Positions 34,757-48,744 of a stretch of 64,000 nt of DNA are shown piece after piece; the first letter of the stretch is position 1; the number at the start of each line of letters is the position of its first letter. The position numbers were made by a program, and so were the translations under genes. The notes under the pieces are model-generated. The model was not told where the DNA came from. It saw only the letters and a list, made by a program, of their open reading frames with translations, and searched no databases. Origin of the DNA: Alnus glutinosa (Eukaryota > Streptophyta > Magnoliopsida > Fagales > Betulaceae); assembly GCF_958979055.1 (NCBI RefSeq), contig NC_084888.1, positions 32,403,804 through 32,467,803 on the forward strand. The letters run 5' to 3'.

Positions 34757-34798
34757 GTCCCTGCACATAGTGAATATATATTCACTATGTGCAGGGAC
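34757..34798. repeat. Perfect 42-bp palindrome
   Basis: Positions 34757-34777 (GTCCCTGCACATAGTGAATA plus T) are the exact inverse of 34778-34798. Both outer ends carry GTCCCTG/CAGGGAC, which is the terminus of the hAT-type elements in this window. The sequence to the right continues CAGAACTAGAATTATAG like an hAT 5' end (about 34792-34925). Confidence 0.85.
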
Positions 34799-37007
34799 AG
34801 AACTAGAATTATAGATGGGGGCAAACACTTTTTTCGAGGTAAAAAAATTAATTTTGAAGGATCTATATGGGTAGAGTAAAAAAAGAAAATGAAAAAAGTC
34901 TTGCGGCATGCTGGCTATGCTTTTTGAGGTTCTGGGCAAGTGGACTTCCCTACCGTACTCAATTCGGCCATATGCATGGAAAGGTCACAGATTCACTAAT
35001 TGAGGCCCATACGTACATGTAGCCATGTAGGTGAGAGTAAAGAGAGAATATATAGGTGGTCAATGGTAGGGGATACCCTATAATCAAGCCGATTATTGAA
35101 TTTTCAAATTTGATTTGTTTAATTTTTATTTGAATACGAGCCAAGCTCGATAATTTGTTCAAACCCCATTAAATTTGTTCACAAGCTACTCAATAAACTT
35201 ATCCACTCCATATAAAGCAAATGCAATTTTTAATTTTTAATTTTTTTTTTCTAAATTCATAATAATTGTTAATTAATTAGTAGTATGATTTTATTATTTA
35301 AGTAATTAGATAAACTTACTTCAATCATAAACAATCTAATCTCGAGCTTATATGATTGTCTTATAGCATGTTTATACATTCATTACATGCACACAAATCT
35401 ACTCATATACAAACATACACATTTTTTCATCGAGACTTATAATTTCAATAATTCAAACTATATATATTACATTACAAAGATAATTCATTTTTATCTTTTT
35501 AAAAACGTAGTATGTTCTCGTTACAAAGTTAAAAATAATAAAAATGTGATTATACGAGTTCGACTCGCTTAATAAACGAATTTGAAAAATTGTTCAAACT
35601 TTATTTGTTTAATAAATGAACCAATTACGAGTCAAGTTAATTCGAACCAAGTCCGAATCTATTCACAAGCAACTCCGTTCATTTACAATCTTAATAAGTG
35701 GTCTTGGTTTTGTTGGGAATCTGGAGGGTTTCGGAGTTTAGTTTGATATGTTGCAGGTGAAGATATCAAAAATCACCAACTCTTTTGCTATACAATTTTT
35801 CCTTTTCTTTTTGGTACTTTTAGAGAGAGAATTGCAATGCCTATTACGGAGAGCAGGAAGAGGACGAGACCAATGGCTGTAAAAAGAAGGCATGTGTTGT
35901 TTGGATTAAAGCAGACTTCTTTGACAAACTTTTTGAGTAACGCTATATTCTTGCTTGACGTGGCTTTTAAAATTATTATTAAATTTATAATTAATTACTA
36001 ATATATTTTGATTTAATAGTGATTTTAAAGGCTACGTAATGAGTTTGGAGTTATATATACATTTCTTAAACTTTTTAGATTGTATTTTTTTTTTTTTTTT
36101 ATCATTCTGTTGTGATGTGACAAAAGTGTTTTGTGTTTCTAAGTATGTTAATGCTTTTATTTTTTTGCTAAAAAAAAAAAAGGCTACGCATACTTAAAAA
36201 CACTGTCAAACAAGTCCTGCTTGACAACCTTTTCTCATTTCCTCTTTCCTTACTACCTAAAAAGTCAATCTCTGTTCTTCATATTAACAAACAATTTTCT
36301 TCATTTTTCTTCTACCAAAAGAAAAAAAGAAGAAAAAGAAAAAGAAAAAACTAAAATCCTTTCACCTTTATATTAGAATCGTTAGATCAACCCATTCCTT
36401 CCTCCTTTTTCCTCTAAAAATATGTGCCAAACACCCCAATGTCTCTTGCATCCTATGGGTAGGAGGAAATGAGGAGTGAATTTAAGAAGAAAAGTGCAAC
36501 ACTTTCAAATAATGCGTTAATCATGGATGAGATCTGCTATTTTGAAAAATGTATCACCATCTCATTAAATTAAATAATGACACATTATTTAAGAAAATTT
36601 TTTTATGATGAAAATTTAAAAAGTAGAGCATTTATTTATTTATTATTATTTTTTTAGCTGACATGTCTCGTCGTAAGTTTGCAGGCCGTTGGTTTAAATC
36701 ATATTATGTCATCATCTCTTTCGTTGTCAATGCCCTGCCATCCCAACTGACAGCACAAGTATTGCCATCACTATCATCAAATTATTGTCATCCTTGTAAT
36801 CACTATAACATAACAAGTCAACATCCATGCCATGCTACGTTATCTTTGCTGTTTTCTTGCGAATCAATTCCATCATTGCACTTATTTCATCCATACCTTC
36901 ACCAAAACGATCATTGAATTGGAGAGAGTGAGAAAGAGAGAAGGGCCAATGATGTCACCAAGTCTCCCAACAAGTTTTCTTGCAATTTGTTTTCTTATAT
37001 TAAACTT

Positions 37008-37043
<36 letters not shown>

Positions 37044-37574
37044 GAGTGAGGAAAAAGGTTATAAGGGATGATTTTTCCCATTCTAGATTTGTATGAAAGA
37101 GAGAATGGGTGACCCTTGCTTCCAAATACAAGATGAGAAACGATTCATTTAGCTAAAATATGTGCTCGATAATTGGCACAACGAGACATTTTCAAAGCAT
37201 TTCAGCTTTGAAATGAGGATAAACTTAAACTAATATCAGAAACTAAATTAAAAATCCACAAGGAAAAAAGCTTCGGAAAATTGATCGCTATGATAACTAA
37301 AAGAGCATCCCCTTAATAATAAAATGATCAAAACCCGAAAATAAAGCCAACTAAAAAACTACTAAATCAAACAAACACCGACACGATTCAGGTAAAAGTT
37401 GGCAGGGTAATGGTTCATTTCACAACTAATTAAACTTACTAAACAAATGGTATGATTAGGTGGTGCTGAACTTGGGTTTGAAGAAATCTTGAGTACACAT
37501 AGAGAGCTCTTAAAAATAAAAACCAAACCAGTTTGGAGATATCATTTGGCCAACACATGTAATTAATTTAGGGT

Positions 37575-37598
37575 CCCCCCCCCCCCCCCCCCCCCCCC
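37575..37598. repeat. Poly-C tract (24 bp)
   Basis: An uninterrupted C-run in AT-rich DNA. Such tracts are rare in plant intergenic DNA and also error-prone in sequencing, so the length is doubtful. Confidence 0.8.
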
Positions 37599-38159
37599 TA
37601 GCTAGCAAATTGAATTTGGGATTCTTTCATCATTTGGGGTCGAGAAAATGGTATTAATTAAATAAAGCCTAAGGTTAACATAGGCTCATACTAAGAATCT
37701 TAAGATAGGGTGATGTGACTGCCATGTTTCGATTATGTTATTCCAAGAGGACAGAGACAATTAGATGAATTAGGTATTGTTAAAATTTATTAACTATTAT
37801 AATAGACCTATTTTTTGACCCAATGCACACCCCAGAGCGTCTGACTCTTGCCGCTTTGTCTCTTGAAGATTTGAAGTAGATGACATGAGCTATGGAGCAT
37901 AATTCATCTAGGGCATTTCCAAGCCAAAAGAAATCTATCTAGGGCAGAGAGAGAGAGAGAGAGAGAGTACTCAATGTTAATTATTGAGTTGATAAGAAGA
38001 GTACAATAATTTGTTTTTGCAATCTGGGCAAAGAATATTAAATGATTTTATCTTATAGTGCCTCACATGGGTTGCAACATGAGGTAAAGCTTATAATGGC
38101 TATTTCCCCCTTTTCTTGGATAGTATTCCTATAGTAAACTCAACACCACTAATTTTTCT

Positions 38160-39014
38160 TCAAATGTAATAAAGGCAATGCCAAGTTTTTAGCGCATATG
38201 AGAATCAGATGCAATGAAAACTGGAAGTCCATTACATGCGTAATTGACAATGCCAAGTATCTAGTGCAGATGGGATCGTATGCAATGAGTTGTTCATTGC
38301 ATCTGTAATGGGCAATTCATGAGAGAGGGTACTCGAACTCCACTATAATAATCCCATTAGTAATGAATGGGCTGGTTTGTAGTAATAGGTTGAATAGGCT
38401 TGGCCCATTCCAATTGTTAGAATTTAGTTTAGGGCTATGTCTATATAAGGCCCAAAAGTCTAAATTGTAGGGATTTCTGATGAGTGATTTATGAATTTAG
38501 GAGGTTTGAGCACCTCAAATGCTCTAGGAGACTGGACATCTCGAACAGTCCAATTCTATCATTTTGTTCAATTCAATACAAAATCCATTACTAATTACAT
38601 TGTTCTTCCAACTCATTCATCAATTCATCATTTCGATCTCAATTTCATTACAAATTCCATCAATCAAAACCCTAGATTTCCATAAACAGTTTCGATACTG
38701 TTACATCTACTATGCTCAAACAGGTGTTCAGGTCATTACATATGCAATAAGCAGCTCTCGATGCACTTGATCTGAACCCACCAGGGCATATTCAAGCCAA
38801 ACGAAATCTATCTAGTGCATGAAGAGAGAGAGAGAGAGAGAGAGAGGATGGGTATCAAATGCAATGAGAGTTGTCCATTATACATGATACTCGAACCCAA
38901 CTTTGATCGAATAGGCGTTCGAGCCATTATACATGCAATAAGCAGCTCTTGATACACCCTATCTGGATCCACTTAGGGCATATTCAAGCCAAACAAAATC
39001 TGTTTAGGTCATGA

Positions 39015-39047
<33 letters not shown>

Positions 39048-39048
39048 T
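38160..39048. repeat. Local minisatellite-like duplications with GA microsatellites
   Basis: Two units near 38175 and 38249 share AATGCCAAGT...AGTGCA/GCGCAT...ATGCAATGA at about 74-bp spacing. Two larger units of about 190 bp begin near 38726 and 38915 (CATGCAATAAGCAGCTCT, GGGCATATTCAAGCCAAAC), each ending in a (GA)n run (about 38822-38846 and 39014-39046). A third related piece with (GA)n lies at about 37912-37968. Confidence 0.7.
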
Positions 39049-39807
39049 TGTAAATTTGGTTTGACCAAGTAAAAAATGATTGAATGAGAAAGGCAGAGAA
39101 GCAGTTGATGGAATTTAGCAATGTTTGGAAGGACGAATGAATAAGTAGGTTGGGCACCATCCACTTGGACGGCTTCACAGCCCACAGTATTATTTTAAGC
39201 AAAAAGACAGGAGTTCCGTTAGATTGGGGCCATTGGGCCCTTGTTTCCGTTATGTGTCTTAATTCTTACCTAACCAATCAAGCTCAGTTGAAGAAAAAGG
39301 GAAATTGTAAACAGAGACCTGTTTATGCTTAACTTAATCATGACTGCAAACAAAGATAATGACTCTACTTGTCATCTTTCCTTGAGCTAATCATTTTAAC
39401 CTACTCTATGCTGTTTCCAATTAGGTGGCATCACATGGCTCTCGTTTTTACCATATTGTCCTCCCACTTTTCAAAAATAATAACCCCATTTACAAATATA
39501 TCTTCCCAAAAAATGCCGGGTATTATAGATTTTACTATCACCCTTTACAAATTAATGTGGCGGTTCATGTAGCACTGTCATGTAAGCTATAATCCAATTT
39601 AATTGAGTATTAATGCTAAGAGTAATACATCTTTTACTAATTATTGAAATAATTACAATAACTAAGTTTCCAAGCATACACTCTTATTATTTCACTAATT
39701 ATGAGTTGAGACACCAATTTTTAAATGATTTTATAACAAAAAAATTTAGTACTCAAAATATTATTATTTAGCGGCTGACGTAACAATTCAAGACAACTTG
39801 TCTTTTT

Positions 39808-39842
<35 letters not shown>

Positions 39843-40833
39843 AGTGGTAAGTAATACATTTATGCGTTTGAATTAGCAACTAAATAATCATGAATCATGA
39901 TAAATCTTTTTGGATGAAGAAGAATGCTATACATACAAAAACTGTGCAATTTTCTTTAAATTCACACTTCACATGGTTGATTTGTTTCAAGTAAAAGATA
40001 AAATTGATTAACATGACAACTAATTAGAATATAAAAATAAAAATTGACAACTAATTGATAACAATTACCCCAACTTGTAAAACTAAGATTATAAAACTTT
40101 TTTAGAACGCCTTTGGCATGCGATTTTACAAGTCAAACACATGTTTTAAAACAAAATTGTAGAAAATTTTCCATTTTGGGAGTACTGACTACTAAGTACG
40201 AGTTTAAAAAAAATTGTGATTTGAAAACGTGAATGCAAGCAAAGGATACGGTTTTTAAAACACACAATTTTAAAGGACGAACCGCGATTTAAGCAAATGT
40301 TTAATTGTGTTTAAAAAAATCGTATTTTCATTAACTGCATTTTAAAACCGTTAATTTTTTAAACCACACATTTTGAAACCACTAAACCAAGTGGACTTTA
40401 GTTTTATTTCTTTTTTTAAAAGGATAAACAGTTCTCCATTGCAACATTATTATGGGTTTTCATTCTCTTATTTAATCCCCAAAAAAAAAAAAAAATACAA
40501 TTAACGGGAGAAAAGGTCAAAAAAAAATTTGATTATTATTTTAAAAAAAGAAGAAGATGAAGAAGTAAAGGATATTATTGTAATTCCACCAAATCTCTGT
40601 CTCATATACACGCCAAAATCAGTTATTTGAAACGGAAAGAGAAAGCCAGGAAGAGGAAAAGAAAAAGAAAGCAGTGCCTGGAAAATCCACTCCTGCAATT
40701 GGTTCTCTGATTCCCTTTGGTGGGATCAGAGGATCATTTCTACTTTCCCATTAAATTTTCTTTTGATATATATATATTTTTTTTAAAAAAAAAAATTTCA
40801 AGTATAATGTACGCATAATTTCATATTTAGAAG

Positions 40834-40842
40834 TATATATAG
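40834..40842 (+). promoter_or_regulatory. Candidate TATA box of the EDR2-like gene
   Basis: TATATATAG about 115 bp upstream of the chosen ATG at 40955. A two-codon upstream frame (ATGGGTTGA at 40902-40910) lies in the presumed leader. Confidence 0.4.
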
Positions 40843-40954
40843 TCACCTTCTCTGTTGGCTCTTCTGGTGCAAGAACTCGCAAAGAAACAAGAAGATTTGT
40901 AATGGGTTGAAGATTTTGAACAATCGGAAAGTAGTCTTTGTGTCATTCTCTCAA

Positions 40955-43900
40955 ATGGGTAGCACACAGACTGATGATAATATGGAAGGGTGGCTGTATC
41001 TCGTTCGGCTCAACCGGTTCGGGTTGCAATACTCGCGCAGAAGGTACTTTACTCTCAAAGACAATTGCCTCAGGTGCTACAAAACGTTACCCACCTCTGA
41101 GAGAGAGGTACGCCGTCATTTTTCTTTTGTATTTGTCTGTTTCCTTTTACTTTTTTATGGTATTTGTGGAAATGTAGGCCTGTTTGTGATCTTTGTGGAA
41201 GAACCCATCTTGCAGAATTAGATATATATTGTGATTAATTATGTTGTTATTATATATATATATATATTCTTTGAGAATTTACTTTAACGTCAGGACCTTC
41301 TTTTCTTTATTGAAATCGTTTTGCTGTTCTCTTTTGTCTGATTGTTGATTCATAATCTCGGTTACCGGGTTGTGTTTAGAAGATTTTTGTCTTTGTTTTA
41401 ATTTATGTCCTTGTACGTGAATTATTTTTTACAAGATTTTATTTTCTATTTTTGGTAGCCATACCATACGCTGTTTTATTTCTGGATGACATTTTTAATT
41501 CATATAAAATTGAATTAAGAAAGGGTAGAGATGGTCTGAAACGGAATTATGCTTTGGACCCCAATAGGCAGGTTGAAGGCTTTCTTGAGCTAAGTTGAGT
41601 TGAGATATTACTTCCCTATTTGATTCAAAGTGGAATACAGATTTATTACTTTAGGTGTTACATTAACATAGCACATATAACTGAACATTCAACCCTGAAA
41701 GGTATCACAAAAATGAAGTTTCACAAGCAATGGAGGATTTTTGGGAGGCTGAAGTGGCATAAAGTGTGGAAATAGTCAAATTTGAAATGACTAGTAGACG
41801 TCTGATTGCGTACCAACCTCTCTTAAAAAGGTGTTGGCATTTTCATAATGTTATGCTGAAACAGCCATGAAACTTGAAACTGATATTCTCAAATACTTTA
41901 TTGAATAACTTAAGATATTTAATTGGAGTGCAATAATTTGAATAATTATCCACCCATTTTACTTTCATGATCAGCGCCACGAGGGATGTCATTTGTGAAC
42001 TTTTCAATTTCAACCAGAACTATGTTAGGGTACAAGTGTAACTGAAACTATTCTTTCTTTCTTTTTCTTTTTCTTTTTTATAATCTCAGGAGCCAGTTAG
42101 AAGTGCAATAATTGACTGCTGCATTAGGGTCACAGACAACGGAAGAGAAAGCATTAATAGAAAAGTATGAACTTTAGATTCCCAATCTCTTCCAGCAGCA
42201 ATGGATTGTATTTATTTCCTGGCAAAAGATACATTTTTATCATAAAATTATTTGCAAACTGCAGGTAATCTTCATTTTCACTCTTTATAATACTTCCAAT
42301 AACAGTGACCAGCTAAAGGTGTGGTAAACTCTAATTCAAATATATTCATCTTGATTTTACAAGATATTAGAACCTGATCTATACAATTTCAACTCTATAG
42401 TTGGGAGCAAGTAGTCCAGAAGAATCAGCAAGATGGATACGTTCCTTGCAAGACGCTGCATTAAAGGTTCCAAACTTTTAGCTTTTAACTTACCATTATG
42501 ATGGTTTTTTGCTGATGAAAGCCTCATGTTTCACTGCATTTTCAGGAGTTCCCGAATCCAGCAAAGACTTTTATGGATTGCTCCAAGAGCAAGTGGCCAT
42601 CTTTAAGGTATATCAACTGCACTTTAATTGGCATATAACTTAATGGATATGAACCACTTATTTAATAAATATTTTACTCATCAGAAGAAAACAAAAATTC
42701 TCATGGAGTTCTTTTTCCTGATATGTTGAAATTTTATCTTTTTTCGTGAGTTCCTTTTTACATGATTCTCTGAATTTCAGTAATTTTAGGTATGTTGAAA
42801 TTGTTTAGGTAAGAGTATGTGATATCATCATGTTCTAAAGATGATGTCGAATGGACATCCCCATAATACATTGATACAAAGACATAAATACATATATACA
42901 CATACATACAAACACACAAATATTATATGCAAATCAATATATACAGAAATTATTTTTCTTGAAATTAGATATTTTTGCCCCTTCTATCCATTACTTTCTT
43001 CTTTCAGCAGATTGGGTGGTTCTAAGAGTGATCGTAAAAGCTCTATGGGCTGCACTCGTTGTTCTTCCATGCACATGGAGGCAATGACATCTGATGTTAT
43101 TGCACCCTCACCATGGAAAATTTTTGGTTGTCAGAATGGTAAGACTTAGTTTCATATCTGCTTTTCAAGGCATACACGTGTATGTGTTAAAATTTCAATA
43201 CTCATTGCAGGATTACGGCTTTTCAAAGAAGCAAAAGATTGGGATTCCCGTGGGAGGGTGAGTTGCTCTTTTGACTAACTAGTTATTGATTATTTCACCT
43301 GATCTAGTTTGGCTGAAAAAATGTCGCTCTTCTTAGCATTGGGATGATCATCCAGCAATAATGGCAGTTGGCGTGCTTGATGGAACTTCAGAGGCTATTT
43401 TCCGATCTCTTATGTCTCTTGGTCCCTCAAGATCGGAGTAAGATTGCTGAAATGTTACCTAGTCTTACTACATTGACGTTTTGTTGTCATGAAAAGCTTT
43501 GCAACAGTCATGGTCTCATTGTTTGGTTGCCATTTATTAAAAATAATTATGTGCTCCTTCCATCCCATATTGTTAGCATTTTATTTCACTTTGAAATGCC
43601 CCAATTTATTTGAGATTATATTAATGAGGGTAATTTTGGAAATTTATTCCTTTTTATTTGAAAGATGATGCAATAAGCGATGTCCCCTTTAGAAGTTAGT
43701 TTTTCTAAACATGACCAACAATATAGGGCATAGAGAATGTGTTTCTTTCTAAGTCGCATATTTGGTGCAAATGCTTACCAATATAAGTAGTCCAATTGAG
43801 TAGACTCCCATTGGCTTCTCATTTCCACTTCCTTTCGACATGCTCACCAATGCTGGTTGTGTTTTTAGATGAGATTTAAGTTTGCTATTGAACCCTCTAC

Positions 43901-46900
43901 TACAATTTTTGTTTAGTAAAGATACTTTTAAACTAAATTCTAGCCCCTTTTTTTTTTTCTCTTTTTTTTTTTTTTCTGATGATGGACTTGTTCCCATTCC
44001 AGAGGTTGAATTACCGAGTGTCTTGCAGATGGGACTTCTGTTTTTTTCGGGGAAGCGTGGTTGAGCACCTTGATGGTCACACAGATATTATTCAGAAGCA
44101 GTTATATAGCGATTGGCTACCTTGGTCAGATATCGAACCTTATTAAAGAGAATTCACTGTAAATTATGATTTTGTTAACACATCATGGTTTGCAGGGGGA
44201 TGAGGCGAAGAGATTTACTGCTACGACGTTATTGGAGAAGGGAAGATGATGGCACATATGGTTGTAATCTTTTGAAGGAACTTTAAATTTTTACGAAGCT
44301 TTGGAGCCATAATACACTATCCTAAGTCCTGACCTTGTTTATCTGGTTCCATCACAGTAATTTTATATCATTCCGTGTTTCACAAGAAGTGTCAACCACA
44401 AAGAGGCTATGTCCGCGCTTGTCTTAAAAGTAATGTATGCTTTGAATTTGAATTGTTCTTATACCTAGTAATGCTACCAATTGACTCACATTTAGAACAG
44501 GATGAAAGATGCATGAGAATAATTTATTTATTTTTTTCACTTTTTATATGCTCTCCTCAACATCTCTTTGAATTTGGATTTGAAACCAAAGCATGTCCTT
44601 TTACCTTTTACCTTTTACTAATGTTTATTGGATGATGCTAAAAAGTATGATAGGGTATCTTCTTTTCTCAGTTATATTGTCACATTTTACAATGAGGAAT
44701 ACTTAAAGTCAGGAGCCGTAGAAGGAAGATTGGAGGAACCATCTATTTTATTATTTGTCAAACATATAATTTACATATGTGATACTAAGATCCAACATAA
44801 TGTCCAATAACTTCTACTTTTAACACTAACCTGGTGGGATAAACTAAGAATTTATTTTCATACACTCCAATACTTATTTTTCTGTGTTTAAATCAAATAT
44901 TTAGAAGATATATATTACTAAAAATATTTGAGACTATTTGCAGGTGGAGGATATGTGGTAACTCCTGTCAACCAAGGGAAACAGTCTCTTGTAAAACACA
45001 TGCTTGCTATTGATTGGAAGTTTTGGAAATTGTATCTGCGTCCATCATCTGCAAGATCCATAACTATCCGTATGCTTGAGAGAGTCGCTGGTACCCTTCT
45101 ATTACTTGATAAGAATTTCACTTTATATTCATTATAGTTTTTCCATACTTCAATTGTTCTACAATTTTTTTTTGACAATTTCTTCTTTTGCGATTTTCAG
45201 CGTTAAGAGAGCTGTTCAGGGCCAAAGCAGGAAATCATTCCTCTGAATTCTCATCTGGAGAATTGCCCCAGAGTGAAAAGGATAATATTAAGACTGAAGT
45301 TCAGTTCCCAATAGAAATTAGGAAGATTGAGGAGGTCATTTCGATAGAAGATCATATGGAAATACCACCCTCTGGCCGTCCAAGTTTGATGGGACTAAAT
45401 GATGCTGCTGATGAGTTCTTTGATGTTTTTGAACCAGAAGACTATGACCATTTGGAGAATGAGTGGCCTTGCAGCTTCGGTGAAGAAAAAGAACACTCTC
45501 CTGTACTTACTAGTCTCCAAGACTAAATTTTAATTTCTAGAAGTAGTTTAAATTAACTTCACAGACTTGGACTTTGCTTCTATTAGTCTCCTATCTCAAG
45601 TTTTGTTCACTGTTCATGCATATGATTTTGCTGCTATCAGGGTGTATTTTAAACTTGTGGCCAGCAACATATAGTTGTTTTAGATAGTTGAGGTTAAAAT
45701 ATGCCTTTTGTTATTTACTACAGTAATTATTTTAACATGTCATTTGACAACTATTTATCAGGCAACCATTCTTCTTATGGCTAGTTCCAATGTCCTGGTT
45801 ATGGAATTTTGTTTTTGGTACTTTATGTTAGGTCTTCAGTTTGTCCTCTGACATCATGGTCTTTTTTTCTGATGAACCTTGATGACCGAACTGGAGATAA
45901 CTAAATGCATCCAGTGTTTTTAGCATGTATTTTTCATTATGTAGGGAAAATTTTAGTATGATAATTCAATGCTGGTATGATTCTTTGATAAACTTACCTC
46001 GTTTAATCAACTTAAGAGTACTTAAATGAAGGATAGAAAGATCTTCTACACTTATTTATTTACATTTGGTATGATTGAAATATTGATGATAAGAAATGTT
46101 TGGTTGTCGTGTCCCTTTAGAATAAGAGGTATGGTGAATGTTCTTGAGAAGAAGAGACTTTGGAAAACTTGATTTTTGTGGTTATTTGCTTGTTCACTTC
46201 CAGTGAGAATTTTTGTTGAATCAATCCTTATCGTGCACTTTATATTATCAAATTGGTCTTGAGATAAGATTTACTGTAAAGATCTCATTGCCTTAATAGC
46301 TTTTATCTACTGTACGAGTTACTTCATTTGTTTCATCAATTATATTCTCATTCTATTCGTAAGTGTCAAATATTGTTTGTTGACTTTGTTTTCAACATCA
46401 TGTGCAGAATAAATACCCGCCTAAACTTTCATCAGCTGCTAGCTTTGTGAAAAAATTGCATGATATTGCAGGTCAGTCTTGTCTTGTTATGGTAGCCCCT
46501 TTTTTATATGATCAAGTGATGGACCATGTGTAAATTGTTTGTTTAGATTATTTTCTGATTGAGAAATGAAACTTCCTTATGGTGCAGTTCATAAGAAGGG
46601 GTACATGGACTTACAAGAGTTGGCCAGGGAAGATAGCGTATCATGCTCTTATGGAGCCACTCTTCAGAAAGACCCAAGCTGTACTTTACCTTGCAGTTGG
46701 GCAACAGCTGATCCTTCTTCATTTTTAGTACGTGGAGAAAATTATTTACAAGACCGTCAAAAGGTACTCTTTTAGTTCTAACTATTGATTGAGAATTGAA
46801 TGACATAGATTATTCGAAAGCTTATAACATGTATCAATATTGACATGCATCAAAACTGTAATTACACAAACAAAATTCTCTCTGACTTTGAATTGAATGG

Positions 46901-48101
46901 CACTGTCTTACGAGGCTTCAGAAGAAAGAGATTAAATTGCCCACAAATGATTTTATGAAGTTTTACTATGCATGTACTTTTCTTATTATAAATTTTATGA
47001 TCATCATCATCTTGGTAAAGAATGAGAAAGACGATTACGAGTCTAACAAGTGGGATAAGGACCATGTTGCTTGAATAAGATTTATTCTTCACTTCCCTTA
47101 TCCAGCCTAAAAAATCTGAATAAGGACCACTACTACATATCCATTTTCTTAAGCCCAAACCAAGATTAAAAAAATCTCTTACAACATTGGTTCGAGACTC
47201 TCAAGTCAAACATTCATAGTCCTTAGTATATCTAGATATCAATGTATTTTGTTTTAAAATGATACTTTCAGTTTTCTGGACTAAATTATTCTCTCTACTC
47301 CAGATTAAGGCAAAAGGCACCTTGATGCAAATGGTTGGTGCGGATTGGGTAAGATCTGACAGGCGAGAAGATGATCTTGGTGGTCGACCCGATAGTATTG
47401 TTCAGGTTTGACCTCTCATTATATGAACATTTCTAATGATTCAGAGTTAATTGATAGCAAGCATCTCTACAAACTGTCGCACAGATTTACATAAGTGTGC
47501 TCTATGATATGATTGAAGAGTCATTCTTCTAATGAAAGCTAATTGATTCATCCAGAAATATGCAGAACAAGGTGGACCAGAATTCTTCTTCATTGTTAGC
47601 ATACAGGTGAGCTTCATTCAAATTATTAAGCATCATCATCATTGATATTCAGAATTTTATTGTAAACTACCATGAATCAGGTCCCTGGTGCGACCACATA
47701 CACCTTGGCACTATATTACATGATGAAAACTCCTTTGGAAGACAATCCGTTGCTACACAATTTTGTCAATGGAGATGATGCTTTTAGGAATTCAAGATTT
47801 AAACTCATACCTTATATTTCTAAGGTTAGTAAGAACTCGGTTCACACAAAATAAAAAATAAAATAAAATAAAAAATCGTAGAATCAGGTGGCGGTGTTTT
47901 TCACATTTTGCATTGCATGCATTTTTTTTTTCTTATTTTCCATTAGGGATCATGGATAGTTAAACAGAGTGTTGGAAAGAAAGCTTGCTTGGTGGGTCAA
48001 GCGCTTGAAATACATTATTCTCGTGGAAAAAACTATTTAGAGGTAAGTTAACTAAACTTTATAATCATGTTGTCGCCTCCACTTCCATGATTACTCACTC
48101 A

Positions 48102-48136
<35 letters not shown>

Positions 48137-48744
48137 CCACAATAGTGTGCTAACTGACATGGCATACAACTTTCAAGATCCTTTTATGATAATGAACTTC
48201 GGCTGATTCTTATGTGATGAAATGGTAACAACCTTACATTATGTCTGAAACCAGCTTGGAATCGATGTTGGATCTTCAACAGTGGCAAGGGGGGTGGTTA
48301 GTCTTGTTCTTGGATACCTGAACAAATTGGTCATAGAAATGGCATTTTTGATACAGGTAAAGCAATCAAACTTTCATAACATATACATGTATAGTCATAC
48401 ATATGTAGCCATTCACGATAAGACCCAATTTTTACACCAAAAGATGCAATGGAACAGTTTATGACACTAAAAATGCTATAAGGAATAAAAATAAAGGCCT
48501 CAATCGAGTTCAGATCCGAAAGACGGGCCATGAGCAAATGAAAAGTGGATTAGGGAGAGTATTAGTAGTTGTATTGTTGCTACATTAGGTGAAATCACTA
48601 GGAGGAAATAAGTTATCCATATGTATATAACCCAAAAGGCAAATTTTGCAGGGCAACACAGACGAGGAGCTCCCAGAGGTACTTCTTGGAACATGTCGAA
48701 TTAATCATCTGGATGCATCCAAATCGGTCCTGATAAAACCCTAA
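40955..48744 (+). CDS. EDR2-like protein (PH, START and DUF1336 domains)
   Basis: Twenty-one exons are modelled: 40955-41107, 42090-42164, 42265-42318, 42401-42466, 42546-42607, 43011-43138, 43211-43257, 43337-43437, 44029-44124, 44196-44260, 44358-44429, 44944-45090, 45201-45502, 46408-46471, 46588-46763, 47304-47405, 47556-47606, 47681-47824, 47947-48042, 48255-48356 and 48652-48744, about 731 residues. The PH domain (about 9-118) starts MEGWLYLVRLNRFG and includes FTLYNTSNNSDQLKLGASSP. The START-like region (about 190-390) includes HWDDHPAIMAVGVLDGTSEA and YWRREDDGTY. The C-terminal DUF1336 (about 513-725) has CSWATADPSSFLVRGENYL and YFxNRF-like relatives replaced by NSRFKLIPYISKGSW. EDR2 proteins bind lipids at endomembranes and restrain cell death in defence. 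Orthology to EDR2 itself is not shown: the N-terminus looks closer to the At5g35180/At3g54800 type. The donor of exon 13 is uncertain. Confidence 0.9.

Larger units (their letters stand above)
34070..40954. other. Gene-free, repeat-rich interval between OST1A and the EDR2-like gene
   Basis: I find no credible gene. Beyond items listed separately it contains a degraded repeat at about 35080-35700 with CGAGCC/GCTCGA-type motifs, T-runs (36083-36098, 37013-37039), a 24-bp C-run (37575-37598), and (TA)n at about 39811-39839. The frames at 36663-37041 and 38491-38770 are short and low-complexity. Confidence 0.6.

Noticed and set aside
40907..40954. Upstream extension of the EDR2-like protein by 16 codons
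   Set aside because: It would need a TTG start. The first in-frame ATG is at 40955 and is followed directly by the PH domain.
43882..44064. Short plus frame spanning part of EDR2-like intron 8 and exon 9
   Set aside because: The true exon 9 is in another frame, giving EWDFCFFRGSVVEHLDGH, which fits the START domain.
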